Assembly (NCBI GenBank): GCA_030669775.1
Contig: DAOVCZ010000002.1
Span: 1-35,538 of the forward strand
Reading direction: 5' to 3'
Length of the DNA stretch: 35,538 nucleotides
Source of the DNA: Chloroflexota bacterium
GTDB lineage: Bacteria; Chloroflexota; Anaerolineae; Anaerolineales; UBA4823
The notes beneath the pieces were generated by a model that was not told the DNA's origin, did not search any database, and saw only the letters and a program-made list of their open reading frames with translations. The position numbers were made by a program, and so were the translations under genes. Shown here piece by piece: positions 32,941-35,538 of the stretch. The first letter of the stretch is position 1. Each line of letters starts with the position of its first letter.

Positions 32941-33714
32941 TTGAACGATCAATCCCCTTTCCGCGGAAAAATCGTCTTAGTCACCGGTTCAGGCCGGGGT
33001 ATTGGCCGTGCAATCGCCTTGCATTTTGCCAGTCAAGGCGCGCAAATTGTGGTTAATTTCTTCCGCAACCGGACTCCCGCAGAAGAGACGGCTGCAGCGA
33101 TTCGTAAACTCGGCCAATAAGCGCTGGTTGTGAAAGCAAATGTGGGCACCGATGATGGACTAGATCATCTTTTCAACGAAGTTTAAAAGCACTTCGGCGC
33201 TTTAGATTTTATGATTTGCAACGCCACCTCTGGCTACAATCACCCAGTGCTACAGCAAAAACCTAGGGGCTGGGATTGGACGATGAACATCAACGCGCGC
33301 TCCCTGCTCTTTGCCACCCAACGCACAGTCCCATTGATGGGCAAACGGGGTGGTGGTGCCATAGTCAGCATCTCCAGCCCGGGTTCTTTCCGTGTTCTTC
33401 CGGATCATGTCGTTGTTGGTGCAAGCAAGGCAGCCCTGGAAGTGCTCATCCGTTATCTGGTAGTCGAGCTGGCTGAAAAGAACATCGTTGTCAACGTAGT
33501 CTCCCCCGGAATAGCCGAGACAGAAGCAGTGCATCATTTTGATTCTGCTCAAAGGGAAGATCTGATCGATTCGGTAATCAGCCGGACTCCAGCTGGTCGC
33601 CTGGTGACCCCAGAGGATATCGCTCAAGTTATCGCCTTCCTGTGCAGTCCGGATGCCAGCATGATTCGTGGCCAGGTGATCTTAATCGATGGGGGTTATA
33701 CCCTTCTGGAATAA
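32941..33714 (+). pseudogene. Decayed FabL-type enoyl-ACP reductase (SDR) with two in-frame stops
   Basis: The reading frame of a short-chain dehydrogenase runs for about 257 codons, with TTG 32941 where an ATG is expected, TAA at 33118-33120 (after KLGQ) and TAA at 33184-33186 (after FNEV), and TAA stop at 33712-33714. No frameshift is present. The Rossmann motif (VTGSGRGIGRA) is intact. The family is not plain FabG: WDWTMNINARSLLF, the spaced catalytic lysine (VVVGASKAALE), DASMIRGQVILIDGG and the missing beta-ketoacyl signature fit FabL, the third enoyl-ACP reductase of Bacillus, with a YX6K active site. The catalytic Tyr is replaced by His (CAT 33409-33411, in LPDHVVVGASK). So the gene would be inactive even if it were read through. 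FabL does the last reduction step in fatty-acid elongation. Confidence 0.85.
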
Positions 33715-33903
33715 ATTCCACAAAAGAAAAACCGCCCGTTACTACCGATTGTTAGAGGGCGTTTGCACCTATATCTATCGTCACCAATTCATTTGGGGGT
33801 CTTGTGAGTCACACAGCCCAGGGGAGAACCAATACCTGAGCAGGATTTCGGTATTCGGTTTCCTCGAACTTACATCTAAATAGTTTATGAGCCAGGCTTT
33901 ACC

Positions 33904-34536
33904 TCAAACTCCGATCAAGATCACTCGCGCCGGCGCGCCATCCGAATTTGCCAATTTTAATGGTAAGCAATAAATTGTATATCGCCCCTGGGATACCTCA
34001 GAGAGATCTAATCCCTCAACAATCACCACTCCTGCTTCCAATAGCTTTTCATGGGTCGGGCGGCTGTTCTTAAAAGGGGCGACGGAGAGATAATCCACGC
34101 CCACCAGTTTCACCCCACGTCTGACCAGATATTCAGCACCATCTTCACTGATACCTACGAAATCAGTCTGAAAACCTGGCTCCTCTTTTACCCACAGGTC
34201 TGAATTGCGGGTTTTGAATAGCACTCGGCGAGTACGGGGGGGAATTTGCGCCTCTTCAAGCACCGCAGCTGTGATCACTTCCACATCAGGTAAATGTAAG
34301 ACATAAGCCCGACCAGTGAGTAAACTGAGATTGAGTTTATCGACGGTGATACCATCCTGCAGAAAGTGGAATGGAGCGTCAACATGCGTTCCTGTGTGGA
34401 CTCCCATATCCACACGCGAGACGTTGGCGTTAGACCCATCTTCGATCTTTTCCACCCGCTCAAGTTCCACCCCGGGATCACCTGGCCAGGTAGGCAGGTC
34501 AGGTGAGATGGTCAATGTAATATCATATGTACGCAT
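33904..34536 (-). CDS. Cyclase / kynurenine-formamidase-like metal hydrolase
   Basis: The 210 residues match the cyclase family (PF04199), whose best-known members are bacterial kynurenine formamidase KynB and related amidohydrolases. The metal motif is visible: HTGTHVDAPFH, with H47, H51, D53 and H57. The N-terminus YDITLTISPDLPTWPGDP and the late GVDYLSVAP are also typical. A short-chain formamide or an N-formyl compound is a likely substrate, but without kynurenine-pathway genes nearby I would not claim KynB. The start codon at 34536 has GGAGA upstream and its own promoter. It is divergent from the MerR gene, which could regulate it. Confidence 0.9.
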   Translation of the reverse strand: MRTYDITLTISPDLPTWPGDPGVELERVEKIEDGSNANVSRVDMGVHTGTHVDAPFHFLQDGITVDKLNLSLLTGRAYVLHLPDVEVITAAVLEEAQIPPRTRRVLFKTRNSDLWVKEEPGFQTDFVGISEDGAEYLVRRGVKLVGVDYLSVAPFKNSRPTHEKLLEAGVVIVEGLDLSEVSQGRYTIYCLPLKLANSDGAPARVILIGV

Positions 34537-34586
34537 AGTTATTCTCCATCAGATGGTATGCGGATAAGAATCCGGGTCATGATCAA

Positions 34587-34615
34587 AGTATATATTAGGG
34601 TTTGGGAAAAAGCAA
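34587..34615 (-). promoter_or_regulatory. Promoter of the cyclase gene
   Basis: On the minus strand TTGCTT (34615-34610) and TATACT (34592-34587) stand 17 bases apart, 51 bases before the ATG at 34536. Confidence 0.65.
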
Positions 34616-34675
34616 CAAAATCAATTCCTCATATCGTGAATAGATAATTACACTTACCTCTTTATGAATTGACCC

Positions 34676-34706
34676 TTGACTCTCCCCTAACGGGAGGTTG
34701 TATACT
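34676..34706 (+). promoter_or_regulatory. MerR-type promoter with 19-bp spacer and operator dyad
   Basis: TTGACT (34676-34681) and TATACT (34701-34706) are both near-consensus but separated by 19 bases, the long spacer typical of MerR-controlled promoters. The spacer holds the perfect inverted repeat CTCCC-CTAAC-GGGAG (34682-34696), the operator form bound by MerR-family dimers. It should be the autoregulated promoter of the MerR gene at 34754. Confidence 0.8.
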
Positions 34707-34753
34707 TCTGGGTAAAGCCTTTCAAGTATTATTCCCAACTGTGGAGAGACTGA

Positions 34754-35538
34754 ATGCTCAAGATCGGAGAGTTCTCAAGAATCGGGCAAGTATCAGTTAA
34801 GACTTTGCGATATTACGACACAATAGGTTTACTTAAACCCCACCAGATCGATCCCGTTACCGGATACCGCTATTACTCATTTGACCTGCTGCCTAGACTC
34901 AACCGGATCCTAGCTCTCAAGGAGCTTGGACTCTCACTTGAGCAAATCAATCAACTGCTCAACGATGATCTTACTGCTGAGCAGCTGCGTGGAATGCTGC
35001 GGTTAAAACAGATTGAAATCCAACAACGGATGGTGGAGGAAAAGGAGAAATTGGCTCGCGTCGAAGCGCGTTTGAAGATGATAGAACAGGAGGATATAAT
35101 GCCAACTTATGATATTGTGATCAAGAGAGTAGACCCAGTTTTGGCGGCTACGGTCAGGGATATCATTCCCAGATACCCGGAACAAGGACATCTGTGGGGT
35201 GAGCTCGAATCATTCTTAGCTCATCACCAGATTAAACCCCAAGGGCCTTGTTTCACGATTTATTATTCAGATGAACCCGATATCGACACAGAAGTTTGCG
35301 AACCGGTGAGCAGCTCAATACCCGAAGACCCAAAAGTCAATGAACGTCAGGTTCCAGGTGTTGACACGATGGCCACAGTGATTCACAAAGGACCATTCAT
35401 TTCAATTGGCGAAGCATACACTGCAATCATAAAGTGGATCGAAGCCAATGATTACCAGATTAACGGTCCTGCCCGTGAGGTCTACCTGAGATCAGCAACC
35501 AATGGCAGCCAGACAGATCCCCAGACCATTACAGAGAT
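34754..35538 (+). CDS. MerR-family transcription regulator with GyrI-like effector domain (3' partial)
   Basis: The frame opens at ATG 34754 and runs through the window end (at least 261 codons). Residues 1-70 are a MerR winged helix-turn-helix: KIGEFSRIGQVSVKTLRYYD, GLLKP and then GYRYYSFDLL. A long helix for dimerisation follows (about 75-115, RLKQIEIQQRMVEEKEKLAR). From about 117, MPTYDIVIKRVDPVLAATVR begins a GyrI-like/AraC effector-binding domain, as in BmrR, which senses small amphipathic or cationic molecules. Its own promoter is of the MerR type. The target genes probably lie past the window end, or the regulator acts on the divergent cyclase gene. Confidence 0.93.
   Translation, partial: MLKIGEFSRIGQVSVKTLRYYDTIGLLKPHQIDPVTGYRYYSFDLLPRLNRILALKELGLSLEQINQLLNDDLTAEQLRGMLRLKQIEIQQRMVEEKEKLARVEARLKMIEQEDIMPTYDIVIKRVDPVLAATVRDIIPRYPEQGHLWGELESFLAHHQIKPQGPCFTIYYSDEPDIDTEVCEPVSSSIPEDPKVNERQVPGVDTMATVIHKGPFISIGEAYTAIIKWIEANDYQINGPAREVYLRSATNGSQTDPQTITE

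Noticed and set aside
12332..33714. UGA or UAA reassigned to an amino acid in this genome
   Set aside because: Intact genes end in TGA (first ABC subunit, M23 lipoprotein, fabF, efp) and in TAA (recA, ftsH), often at overlaps with the next start, so both are normal stops.
33731..33773. Possible terminator (CGCCC ... GGGCG) after the fabL pseudogene
   Set aside because: The stem is short with a long loop and no T-run follows.
33689..33883. Plus-strand frame starting in the fabL pseudogene end
   Set aside because: No homology pattern, no ribosome-binding site, and basic/aromatic composition typical of random frames.

Overview
The window looks like a chromosomal segment of a bacterium of the phylum Chloroflexota, most likely class Anaerolineae. 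This is judged from gene style only: proline/threonine-rich lipoproteins carrying PD40, M23 and NBR1-type Ig-like domains, a DUF6483-like protein, winged-helix proteins of a type I associate with that class, a Gram-positive-like LexA half-site pattern at recA, and mid-range GC. There is no mobile element, CRISPR array or phage gene. Most genes are housekeeping or cell-envelope genes in compact operons with ATGA overlaps.

Layout. Positions 3-419 hold the end of a DUF6483-like gene, followed by a decayed trans-sulfuration enzyme remnant (577-753, minus). Positions 1011-10042 run on the plus strand: a small acidic hypothetical protein, a heterodimeric ABC exporter with one degenerate ATP site, a membrane-anchored PD40 beta-propeller protein, an M23 lipoprotein, recA with its own promoter, and an NBR1-Ig lipoprotein. 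Positions 10364-13730 hold an acetyl-CoA-synthetase-like enzyme, a zinc-ribbon/transmembrane gene interrupted by an in-frame TGA, and an acyl-CoA dehydrogenase. Positions 20957 down to 13727 form a tightly packed eight-gene minus-strand operon: tpx (broken by an in-frame TAA), hsp20, lon, a response regulator, a PHP-AlbA_2 fusion, a GNAT acetyltransferase, moaB/mogA and lepB. Next come tRNA-Arg(UCU), two uncharacterised proteins with winged-helix-like segments, a DUF2007 protein, a LysM-M23 protein and a lone response regulator. Positions 25715-30505 hold efp, a Cys-rich protein, a HAD-DinB fusion, and fabF-fabH ending at a strong terminator. ftsH follows with its own promoter and terminator. 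Positions 32663-33714 hold two dead genes, a collapsed GcvT/YgfZ-type gene and a fabL-type enoyl-ACP reductase. The window closes with a cyclase-family hydrolase and a divergent MerR regulator with a 19-bp-spacer promoter, which runs off the end.

Functionally the segment combines protein quality control (Hsp20, Lon, FtsH), protein export (LepB), cell-wall hydrolysis (two M23 proteins), fatty-acid synthesis initiation and elongation (FabH, FabF), acyl-CoA activation and oxidation, DNA repair (RecA) and translation (EF-P, tRNA-Arg).

The most striking feature is a series of broken genes that are otherwise easy to read. Three genes (tpx, the zinc-ribbon gene and fabL) carry in-frame stop codons without a frameshift, and two more (GcvT-like and the Cys/Met-metabolism PLP enzyme) are collapsed by deletions. 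Genuine gene decay, programmed readthrough or assembly error are the competing explanations. The fabL catalytic tyrosine is also lost, which favours real decay at that locus. I did not find a convincing new multi-gene system. The best candidates for new biology are the PHP-AlbA_2 fusion inside the stress operon and the winged-helix protein pair at 21214-23295.
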